The notes under the pieces: model-generated
What the model was told of the DNA's origin: nothing
What the model saw: the letters and a program-made list of their open reading frames with translations, nothing else
Databases searched by the model: none
Source of the DNA: Oscillospiraceae bacterium
Lineage (GTDB): Bacteria; Bacillota; Clostridia; Oscillospirales; Oscillospiraceae
Assembly (NCBI GenBank): GCA_017620525.1
Contig: JAGAUY010000085.1
Location: 1 to 60,774, forward strand
Direction: 5' to 3'
DNA: 60,774 nucleotides
Shown here: positions 25,901-32,884 of the stretch, one piece after another
How positions within the stretch are numbered: the first letter of the stretch is position 1
Layout of the letters: the number at the start of each line of letters is the position of its first letter
Program-made: the position numbers and the translations under genes

Positions 25901-27930
25901 CCATCACCTGGGATACCTTCGAGGGCGACCTGTTCAGCGCGAAGAAGATCGCAAGTGAACTGCTGCCCGATATCTACTCCCTGTATGACGAGAACACCAC
26001 CTACACCATCAATGTTTACGAGGATGCCGACGGTGTTGATAAGGGCAACAGCTTTACCATCGTTGCCGGCAACAACACCACCATGGTCTTCAACACCAAG
26101 GCCGGCACCAAGTATTCTTCTCCTGGCACCTACACCGCAGCTGGTGTCTACACCGGCTTCGACTTCGCAAACACCACCGTTGCCTTCGCAGTTATCTGGA
26201 ATGCAACATTGAACCCTGACACCGTCATCATCGACTACGGCCTGCCCGTTGATATCGATGTGACCACCAACGATACCCTGCAGGGTACCGTCCTGGGTAT
26301 CACCGCAGAGAAGCCCGGCATCATCGCTGATACCGGTACCTCCAACACCCGTATGACCTCCGGCACCACCGCTGAGGGTAAGTACGGCAATGCAGAGCTG
26401 AACGGCACCATCGTTCGCTACACTCCCGGTACTACCGGTATGGGCGAGCCCGACGCCGTCTACTACGAGTCTCAGGTGGACTACTACAACAACAACGGTG
26501 TCAAGCAGACCGTTTACATGTACTCCACCGTTACCGTCATCCCCGCTACCACTGTCTACTATGAGGACACCTTCCTGACTCTGGAAGGCAACTGGACTCA
26601 GATGGGCGAGGTCGTGGATGATGCAACTCAGGCCCAGGACCGTCCCGGCGAGAACAAGATCGCTGCGGATCTGGATGCTGACAACAACTACGGCTTTGAC
26701 GCATCCTACGAAAGCATGTCCCTGTACTCTCTGGGCAGCGCCAAGAAGGCCAGCGTCAATAAGGACACCTTTGCAACCGCAGCCTTTACCTTCTACGGCA
26801 CCGGCTTTGATGTCATCGGCCTGACCAGCAATCAGACCGGTATGCTCGTTATCAAGGTTACTGCAGCTGAAGATATCAAGGCAGCCGACGGTTCCGTCCT
26901 CTACACAAAGGGCGCGGTCGTTGCAACCAAGCTGGTTGATACCTACTATGGCTACACCCAGAATGCTTCCGGCGAATGGGATAAGCAAGCAAACAATCCC
27001 AATGCCCTGTATCAGGTACCTGTTATGAAGATTGATGATCTGGACTACGGTAAGTACGATGTCCTGATCACCGCCAGCTACAACGCTACCTTCGACCACA
27101 CCACCGGCACCACCGTCGATAATGGCGATGGCACCACCAGCACGGTTAAGGACGGCTATGATCTGTATCTGGATGCCATCCGCGTCTACAACCCCACCGG
27201 CAACCAGAATGAGACCGCAAACAATGCTTATGTGAAGGACAACGAAGGTTGGCCCGTCATCACCGAGCTGCGCGACAATGTCATTGCTGCTGCAAAGGTG
27301 AACAAAGAAAGACTGAACGGCACCGTCTTCATCGACTGCAACGACGGCACCTATGAAATGGCTGATTACGTCAGCTACGGCCCCAACAACGAGTTGTATC
27401 TGGCTGCCGGACAGGCGATCACCTTCAATGTTACTGCCAGCGATCTGATCGCAGATGTCCAGCTGGGCGTCAAGGTCGGCAACGGCGGCAGTGTGACCTA
27501 CAAGATTAACAACGATGAGTACACTGTCGATACCACTACCGATATGTACTACAGCATCAAGGACTATATCTCCGGCACCATCACCATTCGGAATGTCAGC
27601 GGCGGCATCCTGTCTCTGACCACCATCAAGGTCACCTACAAGCAGGATCCCGGCAGCACCGCAAGCGCAGCAAACCTGCTGTGGATCGACGAGGAAACCG
27701 CTTCCGAATCCGTCCGCAGCCTGGCAAGAGGCAACTTCGTGCCCAGCGTTCCTGAGGTTACCGTTCCCGAGGAGACTATCCCCGAGACCAGCGTGCCCGA
27801 GGTAGAGGAGACTGTTCCCGAGACCACTGTCCCTGAAAACGACAAGACCCAGCCCAGCAGCCACTACGAGAAGATCGTGTCCAAGATCACCAACGCGCTG
27901 AACAATCTGTTTGGCAAGTTATTTCGCTGA
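22942..27930 (+). CDS. Giant secreted vWA/Ig-like surface protein
   Basis: The 1,662 residues begin with a Sec signal peptide (hydrophobic LVSLVLCLMMVVGMV, cleavage near NVFA-AEA). Two bacterial Ig-like (BIG2) domains follow (about 276-368 and 372-476: WTSSDESVATVEANGLVTYTG, WSVSNGEIASISETGKLTFTG). A vWA domain (about 533-790) has a complete MIDAS: DMSGSMD (about 540), the GGTNYTAAL Thr and FVTDGEP Asp. Long beta-rich repeats of pilin or adhesin type follow to about 1,590, then a V-P-E-T repeat stalk. The C-terminus is an amphipathic KIVSKITNALNNLFGKLFR. I see no LPXTG, SLH or dockerin, so anchoring is unusual. The site GGAGGT precedes the ATG. Highly biased codons suggest abundant expression, and codon use relaxes inside the vWA domain. 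It probably binds host or polysaccharide ligands. Confidence 0.9.
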   Translation: MNWKSYAKRLVSLVLCLMMVVGMVPMNVFAAEATEETAAPAPVEAAAASSDISQAFQASGDITSTLNQGDAAIDGGEAGVPDVYSVPDAQANEEDGTVTIPAYDVVYNSNVYQLANTVTSGDYLVVSTNAAGNGIALMKSGTSLTAYAVVVENDKNGVPTIKVEDSTNVKWTVTASDSTMTLVNGGNYLGCTVSTNNASLAMISDSNNQYINWSYGNDQLTMPYETSGGCGGTNNTGYLTASSTSWSIGTSASKVYFYSKVDSATVTRPAVTYGITVSASDDTMESIDAGFVTQNQTEQLTKAFWTTPTGNEGTLTGGTYAWTSSDESVATVEANGLVTYTGVAGSATIRVTYTQDGYAIWDEITITTSAPHYDLNIVDPEDSEKVLSDTTIPVKGQTAIDAGLQLAALVSYETENRSETVEDPAITWSVSNGEIASISETGKLTFTGVEGVITVTATYTDPNHGEHTSTVNISVSQSTYYTPNDGTTDFPEYPNQGAVRIDKNAQAVGNFSDTGIAQVELSMTGVPYTAGSEVDVVIMVDMSGSMDENKGGTHDDRVQPAKDAVISALTELVINEDGTFNDNRVAVYTFAGSLNPNGNGSHGLEAFTQATYDAMTNRIDDGDSSNGTIQKWQANGGTNYTAALKQCHDVLASAAAEEGYDREQFVIFVTDGEPTSGFTYINGNGTTNYSNYGSALSDNKLKELAGYTEYYSNEMKKSGVEVYSIGIQMDETANEGTILKKIGGLEQLDENGNEVNVNATNSAYSKYAQFVKDDVSELSTIFASIVKEIKQAATNVTVTDLVDEHYSLILELPHGVSVDQEFYIEVVEYELDANKNRIEPATSLEKVVLADTDKVSVDAEGNVTAIAADTFTYDAATRTLMWKADKLSNTELAIRYFVYLDKSAGYEGDDQIAAGTYPTNKEAKIEYTNHLDHQCQKYFPVPQLTWNGAQVSYTFYLVNAAGQPVNRAGRVVPFAEAVYVTDVYTDSITWDTFEGDLFSAKKIASELLPDIYSLYDENTTYTINVYEDADGVDKGNSFTIVAGNNTTMVFNTKAGTKYSSPGTYTAAGVYTGFDFANTTVAFAVIWNATLNPDTVIIDYGLPVDIDVTTNDTLQGTVLGITAEKPGIIADTGTSNTRMTSGTTAEGKYGNAELNGTIVRYTPGTTGMGEPDAVYYESQVDYYNNNGVKQTVYMYSTVTVIPATTVYYEDTFLTLEGNWTQMGEVVDDATQAQDRPGENKIAADLDADNNYGFDASYESMSLYSLGSAKKASVNKDTFATAAFTFYGTGFDVIGLTSNQTGMLVIKVTAAEDIKAADGSVLYTKGAVVATKLVDTYYGYTQNASGEWDKQANNPNALYQVPVMKIDDLDYGKYDVLITASYNATFDHTTGTTVDNGDGTTSTVKDGYDLYLDAIRVYNPTGNQNETANNAYVKDNEGWPVITELRDNVIAAAKVNKERLNGTVFIDCNDGTYEMADYVSYGPNNELYLAAGQAITFNVTASDLIADVQLGVKVGNGGSVTYKINNDEYTVDTTTDMYYSIKDYISGTITIRNVSGGILSLTTIKVTYKQDPGSTASAANLLWIDEETASESVRSLARGNFVPSVPEVTVPEETIPETSVPEVEETVPETTVPENDKTQPSSHYEKIVSKITNALNNLFGKLFR
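27744..27840 (+). repeat. V-P-E-T/E coding repeat near the end of the vWA gene
   Basis: Degenerate nine-base units encode repeated VPE and VPET motifs, forming a Pro/Glu-rich stalk between the last beta domain and the C-terminal amphipathic helix. Confidence 0.8.
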
Positions 27931-27945
27931 GAGGAGGAACGAAAC

Positions 27946-28215
27946 ATGAAAAAGACATATACAAAGCCCGAAATCATGTTCGAGAGCTTCACTCTGAGCA
28001 CCAACATCGCTGCTGACTGTGAAGTGAAAACCTGGCAGCCCACCAATAACGACTGCGGTCTCAGCTTCACCGGTATCGGCAATGTTTTCCTGACCGGTAT
28101 GAACGGCTGCAGCGATATGCAGGTCAGCGACGGTGCAGGCGACGGCTATATCGGCAAAGGCAATGATGCAATCTGCTATCATGTCCCCTTCGGTGAAAAC
28201 CTCTTCAACTCCTGA
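27946..28215 (+). CDS. Putative RiPP-like precursor peptide, four cysteines
   Basis: The 89-residue peptide starts MKKTYTKPEIMFESFTLSTN, a leader-like pattern I recall from many small proteins of gut Clostridia. A Gly/Asn/Asp-rich C-terminal part follows, with Cys at 25, 37, 55 and 77. There is no classical signal peptide. The site GAGGAGG lies 8-10 bases upstream and only 15 bases separate it from the vWA gene, so both are on one transcript. Downstream genes encode an HPr-kinase-like protein, a radical SAM/SPASM enzyme and a PqqD-like protein, the usual partners of modified peptides. Leader and core assignment, and modification itself, are inferred. It could instead be a small structural partner of the vWA protein. 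Confidence 0.7.
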   Translation: MKKTYTKPEIMFESFTLSTNIAADCEVKTWQPTNNDCGLSFTGIGNVFLTGMNGCSDMQVSDGAGDGYIGKGNDAICYHVPFGENLFNS

Positions 28216-28233
28216 TCCATAAGTCCAACTACA

Positions 28234-28266
28234 GAAGGCCGCATCATTCGTGGTGCGGCCTTCATT
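28234..28266 (+). terminator. Attenuator-like hairpin after the precursor gene
   Basis: A 13-bp stem gaaggccgcatca/tggtgcggccttc with a TTCG tetraloop is followed only by ATTCAAAT, not a full T-run. Termination would be partial, which would keep the peptide in excess over the downstream enzymes. Confidence 0.75.
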
Positions 28267-28285
28267 CAAATCCGAGGTTATTCCT

Positions 28286-29095
28286 ATGAGCGGAAAGTAT
28301 TTATCCAAAGAAAAAAGCAAGAAACGCCCCAAAGGCGGAATGGGAAAGGTCATTGCGCTGATCTTGGCGCTGGCGGTACTGTGTGCGGCTGTGATCTTTC
28401 TGATCGTATATGATCCCCAGCAGCCTGCCGGACAGCCTGACGGAGAACAGATCAATCCAGAGCAGTCCGAACAGCAGGAAAATGAAAACGTGGCTGAGAC
28501 CCAGGCGGTCGTTCAGCAGACTCCCGCACAGGAGCAGAATTTCGAACTGGACCGGGGCCTTCAGATCACAAAGGTCGGCAGCTACACCGGCGCCTATATG
28601 GAAGATGGTTCTGATGAAGTGGTCAGTGATATTCTGATGATCATGGTGACCAACAGTGGTGAAGAATACATCCAGTATGCCGAGATCGAACTGAGCGGTG
28701 AAAACGGTACCGCTATTTTCAGCTTCTCGACGCTGTATCCCGGAGAGACCATGGTCGTTCTGGAAAAGAACCGACTCGCCTGCGCTGATGAAGTCCGTTA
28801 TACCACCGCAACACTGACTCAGATGGCAGCCTTCAGTGAAACCCCCTCGCTCTGCGAAGAACAGCTGAAGATCCAGCTGCTGGACGGTGCGATCAACGTG
28901 ACCAATATCTCCGGTAATGACATTACCAATGAAATCATCATCTATTATAAAAACTGCACTGACGGCCTGTACTACGGCGGAATTACCTATCGCATCCGCA
29001 TTGCGGAGGGCCTGAAGGCGGATGAAACCAGGCAGATGCTGGCAGAGCATTTCTCCGGGGACGGCAGTAAGATCATGTTCGTCACCTGCGGCTGA
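28286..29095 (+). CDS. Membrane-anchored extracytoplasmic protein of the peptide cluster, function unknown
   Basis: The 269 residues have a basic N-terminus (KYLSKEKSKKRPKGG), one transmembrane helix (VIALILALAVLCAAVIFLIVY) and a Gln/Glu/Pro-rich linker. An exported beta-rich domain follows (ILMIMVTNSGEEYIQYAEIELSG, FSTLYPGETMVVLEKN, two to three Cys). The domain looks like the FxLYD/DUF-type beta sandwiches of secreted Clostridia proteins, but I cannot name a family. ATG at 28286 is preceded by CCGAGG. It ends 4 bases before the kinase-like gene and is clearly in the operon, so it may be an exported partner, receptor or immunity-like factor for the peptide. Confidence 0.75.
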   Translation: MSGKYLSKEKSKKRPKGGMGKVIALILALAVLCAAVIFLIVYDPQQPAGQPDGEQINPEQSEQQENENVAETQAVVQQTPAQEQNFELDRGLQITKVGSYTGAYMEDGSDEVVSDILMIMVTNSGEEYIQYAEIELSGENGTAIFSFSTLYPGETMVVLEKNRLACADEVRYTTATLTQMAAFSETPSLCEEQLKIQLLDGAINVTNISGNDITNEIIIYYKNCTDGLYYGGITYRIRIAEGLKADETRQMLAEHFSGDGSKIMFVTCG

Positions 29096-29099
29096 CCAA

Positions 29100-29954
29100 A
29101 TGGAAAAATTCTATCGTTTTGCCGGCATTGAGCTGTCGGTCGAGATCCCGGACGATCAGATGTTTACGGATGCCAGGGATCTTACCCCCTTTGAAGTGAA
29201 TTCCGTATCTGATCCCCATCGCTTTCGGTTCGAACTGGTGGAGCAATTGCAGGCACCGAAAGGCAGCTGCGTTGCAGCGCCCCCGGGCGTTCGGATCTAT
29301 GAAGAAGAGACGTGGACTGTCCGCTACAGCGGCAGTGTTCAGGATTCCTGGGAACCAGCCTACATGCGTTCTGCCCACAGGGGGAAGGATCACATCGTTC
29401 AGGTGAAGGCATCCCAGTATTCCGGCCGCATAGGAGCACATGTGGTGCTGGGCAGTCTTGCCGCTGAGCATATGATTGCCGGGGCCGGAGGCTTTGTATT
29501 TCATTCTTCGTATATTGAATGGAATGAAAGGGGCATCCTGTTTACAGCACCCTCCGGTACGGGAAAGTCTACCCAGGCTGAGCTTTGGCGCAGGCTCCGC
29601 GGCGCCCGCATCATCAACGGCGACCGCTCTGCGGTCCGCTTTGAGAACGGTGCTGCGGTTGCGGATGGGATTCCATTCTCCGGAAGCTCCCAGGACTGTA
29701 TTAACCGCACATTGCCGCTGGCGGCTGTGGTCTATCTCAGCCAGGCACCGGAGACGACGATTCGAAAGCTGCGCGGTTACGAGGCATTCTTCCGAATCTG
29801 GGAGGGATGCAGTGTGAATACCTGGGACGCAGAGGATATGCGTCTGGTATCAGAGACGGTCAAAAAGGTGTCGGAGACGGTGCCTGTGTATCATCTGGCC
29901 TGCACACCGGATGAAACTGCGGTGCAAGCGTTGGAGCATGTTCTCAGAGAGTAG
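29100..29954 (+). CDS. HPr-kinase-like P-loop protein
   Basis: The 284 residues include a C-terminal HprK-type ATPase fold with P-loop FTAPSGTGKSTQAELW (about 149-163), a GGFVFHSSYIEW strand before it and the acidic IINGDRSAVRF segment after it. The N-terminal ~120 residues are not the HprK/P sensor domain. True HPr kinases are about 310 residues with a GDSGVGKSE loop and a capture motif, and are housekeeping genes. Truncated relatives occur in modified-peptide clusters such as paeninodin, where the homologue phosphorylates the precursor. Here it lies 9 bases before the radical SAM gene. A peptide kinase or another ATP-dependent role is inferred. Confidence 0.8.
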   Translation: MEKFYRFAGIELSVEIPDDQMFTDARDLTPFEVNSVSDPHRFRFELVEQLQAPKGSCVAAPPGVRIYEEETWTVRYSGSVQDSWEPAYMRSAHRGKDHIVQVKASQYSGRIGAHVVLGSLAAEHMIAGAGGFVFHSSYIEWNERGILFTAPSGTGKSTQAELWRRLRGARIINGDRSAVRFENGAAVADGIPFSGSSQDCINRTLPLAAVVYLSQAPETTIRKLRGYEAFFRIWEGCSVNTWDAEDMRLVSETVKKVSETVPVYHLACTPDETAVQALEHVLRE

Positions 29955-29963
29955 GTTGATATC

Positions 29964-31085
29964 ATGAATAAGACAAGCACAGAACCTTATATTTCCACTT
30001 ATCTGCATCAAAAAGGTAGACGGTTGGGTATTCCCGTTGCAGGCAATTTCGAACTGACGGCACGGTGCAACTTCAACTGTCCCATGTGCTATGTCCATAT
30101 GAGCGAGGAGCAGGTCCGCGCTTCCGGAAAGGAACTGAGTGCCCGGCAGTGGCTGACCCTTGCCCGGGAGGCAAGGGATAAGGGGATGATCTTTGTCCTG
30201 CTGACGGGCGGCGAACCGCTGGTGCGGAAGGACTTCTTTGAGATCTACCGGGGAATGAAGGAAATGGGACTGCTGATTTCCATCAATACCAACGGCTCCA
30301 TGCTGCGCGGTCAGGTTCTGGAGGAGTTTTTGAAGGATCCTCCGTTCCGGTTCAACATTTCCCTCTACGGCGGCTGCAATGAAACCTATCAGAAGATGTG
30401 CGGCATTCCTGCCTATGACCGGGTGAAGGAAAACATCCGGACGCTGCGCAGCGCGGGTGTGGAAGTGAGTCTGAATCTGTCCATCACGCCCTATAATTTT
30501 CAGGATTTGGAGCGTATTTACGCAGATGCTTTGGAACTGGGCGTGAATGTGAAGGCATCTTCCTATATGTACCCTTCTGTACGGGTCAATGGGGAGCAGT
30601 TCGGCTGCGGCAATCGCCTGTCTGCCCGGGAGGCAGCCCGCTACAGCGTGGCATGGGATGAACTGCGCTTTACGGATGAGGAGTTCACGCTGCGTGCAGA
30701 GAATATGCTCAAAAAGGTAGCCGATGTGCGGGAAGGCTGCCCGGTGGAACCGGGCGAGGGTGTGACCTGCCGCGCCGGCAGCACCAGCTTCTGGGTCACC
30801 TGGGACGGCAAGATGATGCCTTGCGGCATGATGACCAAGCCTGTGGTCTATCCGGCGGAAGTGGGTTTCTCAGCTGCCTGGGAGGAACTGAAGACCGAAA
30901 CCCGGAAGATCCGGATGCCCACCGGATGTGCCAACTGTGAAAACAAGGAGATCTGCGCGGTCTGCGCAGCTGTGTGCTTCACGGAAACCGGACGATTTGA
31001 CGGTGTTCCCGCCTATGTCTGCGAAAAGACCCGGGAGCAGCTGCGGATCACCCAGGAAGTCTGCGCGGAAAGGAACAAGAAATGA
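29964..31085 (+). CDS. Radical SAM/SPASM peptide-modifying enzyme
   Basis: The 373 residues have the radical SAM cluster motif CNFNCPMC (Cys35, 39, 42) after an N-terminal segment and GGEP (about 87-90). The C-terminal SPASM domain has many cysteines (CRAGSTSFWVTWDGKMMPC, CANCENKEICAVCAAVC), which bind auxiliary 4Fe-4S clusters. Family members form thioether, C-C or other crosslinks in peptides, or mature cofactors such as PQQ and mycofactocin. The four-base overlap with the PqqD-like gene (ATGA) couples enzyme and peptide-recognition partner. The most likely substrate is the 89-residue peptide upstream. The chemistry cannot be told from sequence alone. Confidence 0.9.
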   Translation: MNKTSTEPYISTYLHQKGRRLGIPVAGNFELTARCNFNCPMCYVHMSEEQVRASGKELSARQWLTLAREARDKGMIFVLLTGGEPLVRKDFFEIYRGMKEMGLLISINTNGSMLRGQVLEEFLKDPPFRFNISLYGGCNETYQKMCGIPAYDRVKENIRTLRSAGVEVSLNLSITPYNFQDLERIYADALELGVNVKASSYMYPSVRVNGEQFGCGNRLSAREAARYSVAWDELRFTDEEFTLRAENMLKKVADVREGCPVEPGEGVTCRAGSTSFWVTWDGKMMPCGMMTKPVVYPAEVGFSAAWEELKTETRKIRMPTGCANCENKEICAVCAAVCFTETGRFDGVPAYVCEKTREQLRITQEVCAERNKK

Positions 31086-31342
31086 CTATCAAGAAAGAAC
31101 TGATCAAGCGGGAGATCGCGGGGGACACCATTCTGGTGCCCGTGGGAAAGACCGTATACGATTCCAACGGCCTGTTTGTAATGAACGAACTTGCGGCCTT
31201 CATCTGGGATATGCTGCCCCGGGTGGAAAATGAGCAGCAGATCTGCGAAGCGGTTGTGAAGGAATACGACGTGTCGGAGGAGGAAGCCAGCCGGGACATC
31301 GCTGAGTTCCTTGGCAAGCTGCGGAAATTGGATATCATTTGA
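31082..31342 (+). CDS. PqqD-like RiPP recognition protein
   Basis: The 86 residues match the PqqD family (PF05402): VGKTVYDSNGLFVMNELAAFIWDML and YDVSEEEASRDIAEFLGKLRKL. PqqD-type winged-helix domains bind leader peptides and hand them to the modifying enzyme. It is coupled to the radical SAM gene by a four-base overlap and is the last gene before a terminator. Confidence 0.9.
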   Translation: MTIKKELIKREIAGDTILVPVGKTVYDSNGLFVMNELAAFIWDMLPRVENEQQICEAVVKEYDVSEEEASRDIAEFLGKLRKLDII

Positions 31343-31380
31343 TAAAAATACCCCCGTGATGTTTCATCACGGGGGTTAAA
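31343..31380. terminator. Bidirectional terminator between PqqD-like and nucleotidyltransferase genes
   Basis: A 12-bp perfect stem acccccgtgatg/catcacgggggt (31350-31376) has a 3-base loop. The minus-strand side is followed by ATTTTTATC (good), the plus side by TAAATCATT (weaker). Confidence 0.85.
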
Positions 31381-32622
31381 TCATTCTATGATTCCGTATT
31401 CTTTCAGAAGAGCAATGCGCTGATTGCCGATTCTGAGCGCGTCTGAGGCGCTGCCGGACTGATCCCGGGCGGATTCGAAGCAGTATTTGCCGATCCGGTC
31501 CAGCCAGGCGGCCGGGAGCAGATAGGGTCTGCTTTTCAAATACGGATATTTGTGCTCGAGATTTTTTGCGGGAGGGAACAGGGAAAGCAGAAGAGAATTT
31601 CCGGCTTTTCGTCCCTGCTTTTGGGAGACCACCGCTTCCAGGGTAATGTTGCTGCTGTGTCTGCGGCTCAGGTTGGCATTGCCGTAAACGCCGCCGGAAA
31701 GCAGATCTTCCAGCATGGGGTTCTCATCGACTGGGATATCCCGCCAACTGGGAGGGTAACAGGCTTTCTGCGGATCGAAAACAAGATGATTACTGCCGAT
31801 TTTGAATATGGCAGCGGCAAAGCGGTCGGCACGGATGGCTCTGCACCGCAGGAGAATCGCATCCCAATCGATATTCTGACCGCATGTGTTGGCAAACATG
31901 ATGATATCGCAGACCTGCCGGATACCGAAACCGCTGTGAAGGAAATGCTTAAACGCATGACAGATCAGATAGAACAGGTGATCGGTGCAGCCCATGGTCC
32001 AGACAGGAACACCCTGGATGGTTACAGATGCGGACTGCCTGAAAACATCCGGGAAGAATCGGTTCAGATCGCCGTAGGCTTCCGATTCCGGAGGGAACAG
32101 ATGGCGGTGCAGTTCGATATAGAGCTGGCTGTTATCCATCCGGTAAGGAATCTCGTAGACCTGACAGAACTGCTCCGGTAGCACCGCCGTCTCCATGCCG
32201 AAAGCACAAAGCTGCTGGTGGCAGGAAAAAGTCAGTTCCGGCGGGATCAGCAGGTCCTCGTCGCTGGAGACCCGGTGATCGGGGTGAGGATAGAGGCTGC
32301 GGCAGATGATTCCCTTGACCACCAGCGGACGGATGCCGGTATCAAGGAATTTACGGTAGAGATCCAGAAATTCACAGGTCTTCTGGGTCTGTACAAAGAC
32401 CTGCTGGCGCACCTGCCGGCGGATAACAGGAAGCCAGGGTGCACTTTGAAGCTCAGGCAGACCATGAACAGCTTCGAAAATCAACGGCAGGATGTGATGG
32501 CTCTGGGACAGTTTCATCAGCTGGGCCCAATCTTCGGAGCTCAGGTCTGCGGCAGTCTGCAGCTGTTCGCCTTTCAGGGCGCAGCGCAGGATATGAAGAA
32601 AGTGCCTGTTCAATCGGTCCAA
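31381..32622 (-). CDS. NTP_transf_5-type nucleotidyltransferase family protein
   Basis: The 413 residues fit the uncharacterised nucleotidyltransferase family PF14907: LVVKGIICRSLYPHPDHR followed by SSDEDLLI (acidic pair), VPVWTMGCTDHLFYLICHAFKHF and GFGIRQVCDIIMF. As I recall, members occur in lasso-peptide clusters that also carry HprK-like and PqqD-like genes, and in surface-polysaccharide loci. The start is a TTG at 32622, chosen because GGAGGTG lies 8 bases upstream and no ATG fits. It is the only minus-strand gene between 17 and 58 kb, with its own promoter divergent from the exporter. It may nucleotidylate the peptide or a sugar. Confidence 0.8.
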   Translation of the reverse strand: MDRLNRHFLHILRCALKGEQLQTAADLSSEDWAQLMKLSQSHHILPLIFEAVHGLPELQSAPWLPVIRRQVRQQVFVQTQKTCEFLDLYRKFLDTGIRPLVVKGIICRSLYPHPDHRVSSDEDLLIPPELTFSCHQQLCAFGMETAVLPEQFCQVYEIPYRMDNSQLYIELHRHLFPPESEAYGDLNRFFPDVFRQSASVTIQGVPVWTMGCTDHLFYLICHAFKHFLHSGFGIRQVCDIIMFANTCGQNIDWDAILLRCRAIRADRFAAAIFKIGSNHLVFDPQKACYPPSWRDIPVDENPMLEDLLSGGVYGNANLSRRHSSNITLEAVVSQKQGRKAGNSLLLSLFPPAKNLEHKYPYLKSRPYLLPAAWLDRIGKYCFESARDQSGSASDALRIGNQRIALLKEYGIIE

Positions 32623-32671
32623 AATGTGACACCTCCGGTGCGGCTGTTCGCCGGGATGGTTTCATGTTTTT

Positions 32672-32700
32672 ACTATAACACAAATTGAAAAACCTTTCAA
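32672..32700 (-). promoter_or_regulatory. Promoter of the nucleotidyltransferase gene
   Basis: On the minus strand TTGAAA, a 17-base spacer and TATAGT. Confidence 0.78.
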
Positions 32701-32756
32701 TACGGCAGCAGGCGCAGCCGAATGATTTCCATCATCAAGTATGTCCCGGCAGCGCA

Positions 32757-32785
32757 TTGACAAGCACCGGGGAATGTGTTATCCT
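32757..32785 (+). promoter_or_regulatory. Promoter of the exporter/CpsB/BY-kinase operon
   Basis: A perfect TTGACA, a 17-base spacer and TATCCT. It gives a ~95-base leader with a possible weak hairpin (gccgg...ccggc at about 32818-32844). It lies back to back with the minus-strand promoter at 32672-32700. Confidence 0.7.
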
Positions 32786-32884
32786 TATAAAGGACTTTTA
32801 TTGGTTCATGCGTTTTTTGCCGGAAAGCATTGCATAACCGGCAGGAAAACGGTTTCGATTTTTTAGAATTGTGAGAGTTCTGTT

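Noticed and set aside
22843-27864. Very long open frame (about 1,670 codons) on the minus strand opposite the vWA gene
   Set aside because: It is an antisense shadow caused by the strong codon bias of the plus-strand gene. Its product is a Val/Gly/Ile/Asp-rich low-complexity sequence with no domain, signal peptide or ribosome site.
29100-29954. Housekeeping HPr kinase/phosphorylase
   Set aside because: The P-loop is APSGTGKST instead of GDSGVGKS, the N-terminal sensor domain differs, and the gene lies in a radical SAM/PqqD operon, so it is a relative with another role.
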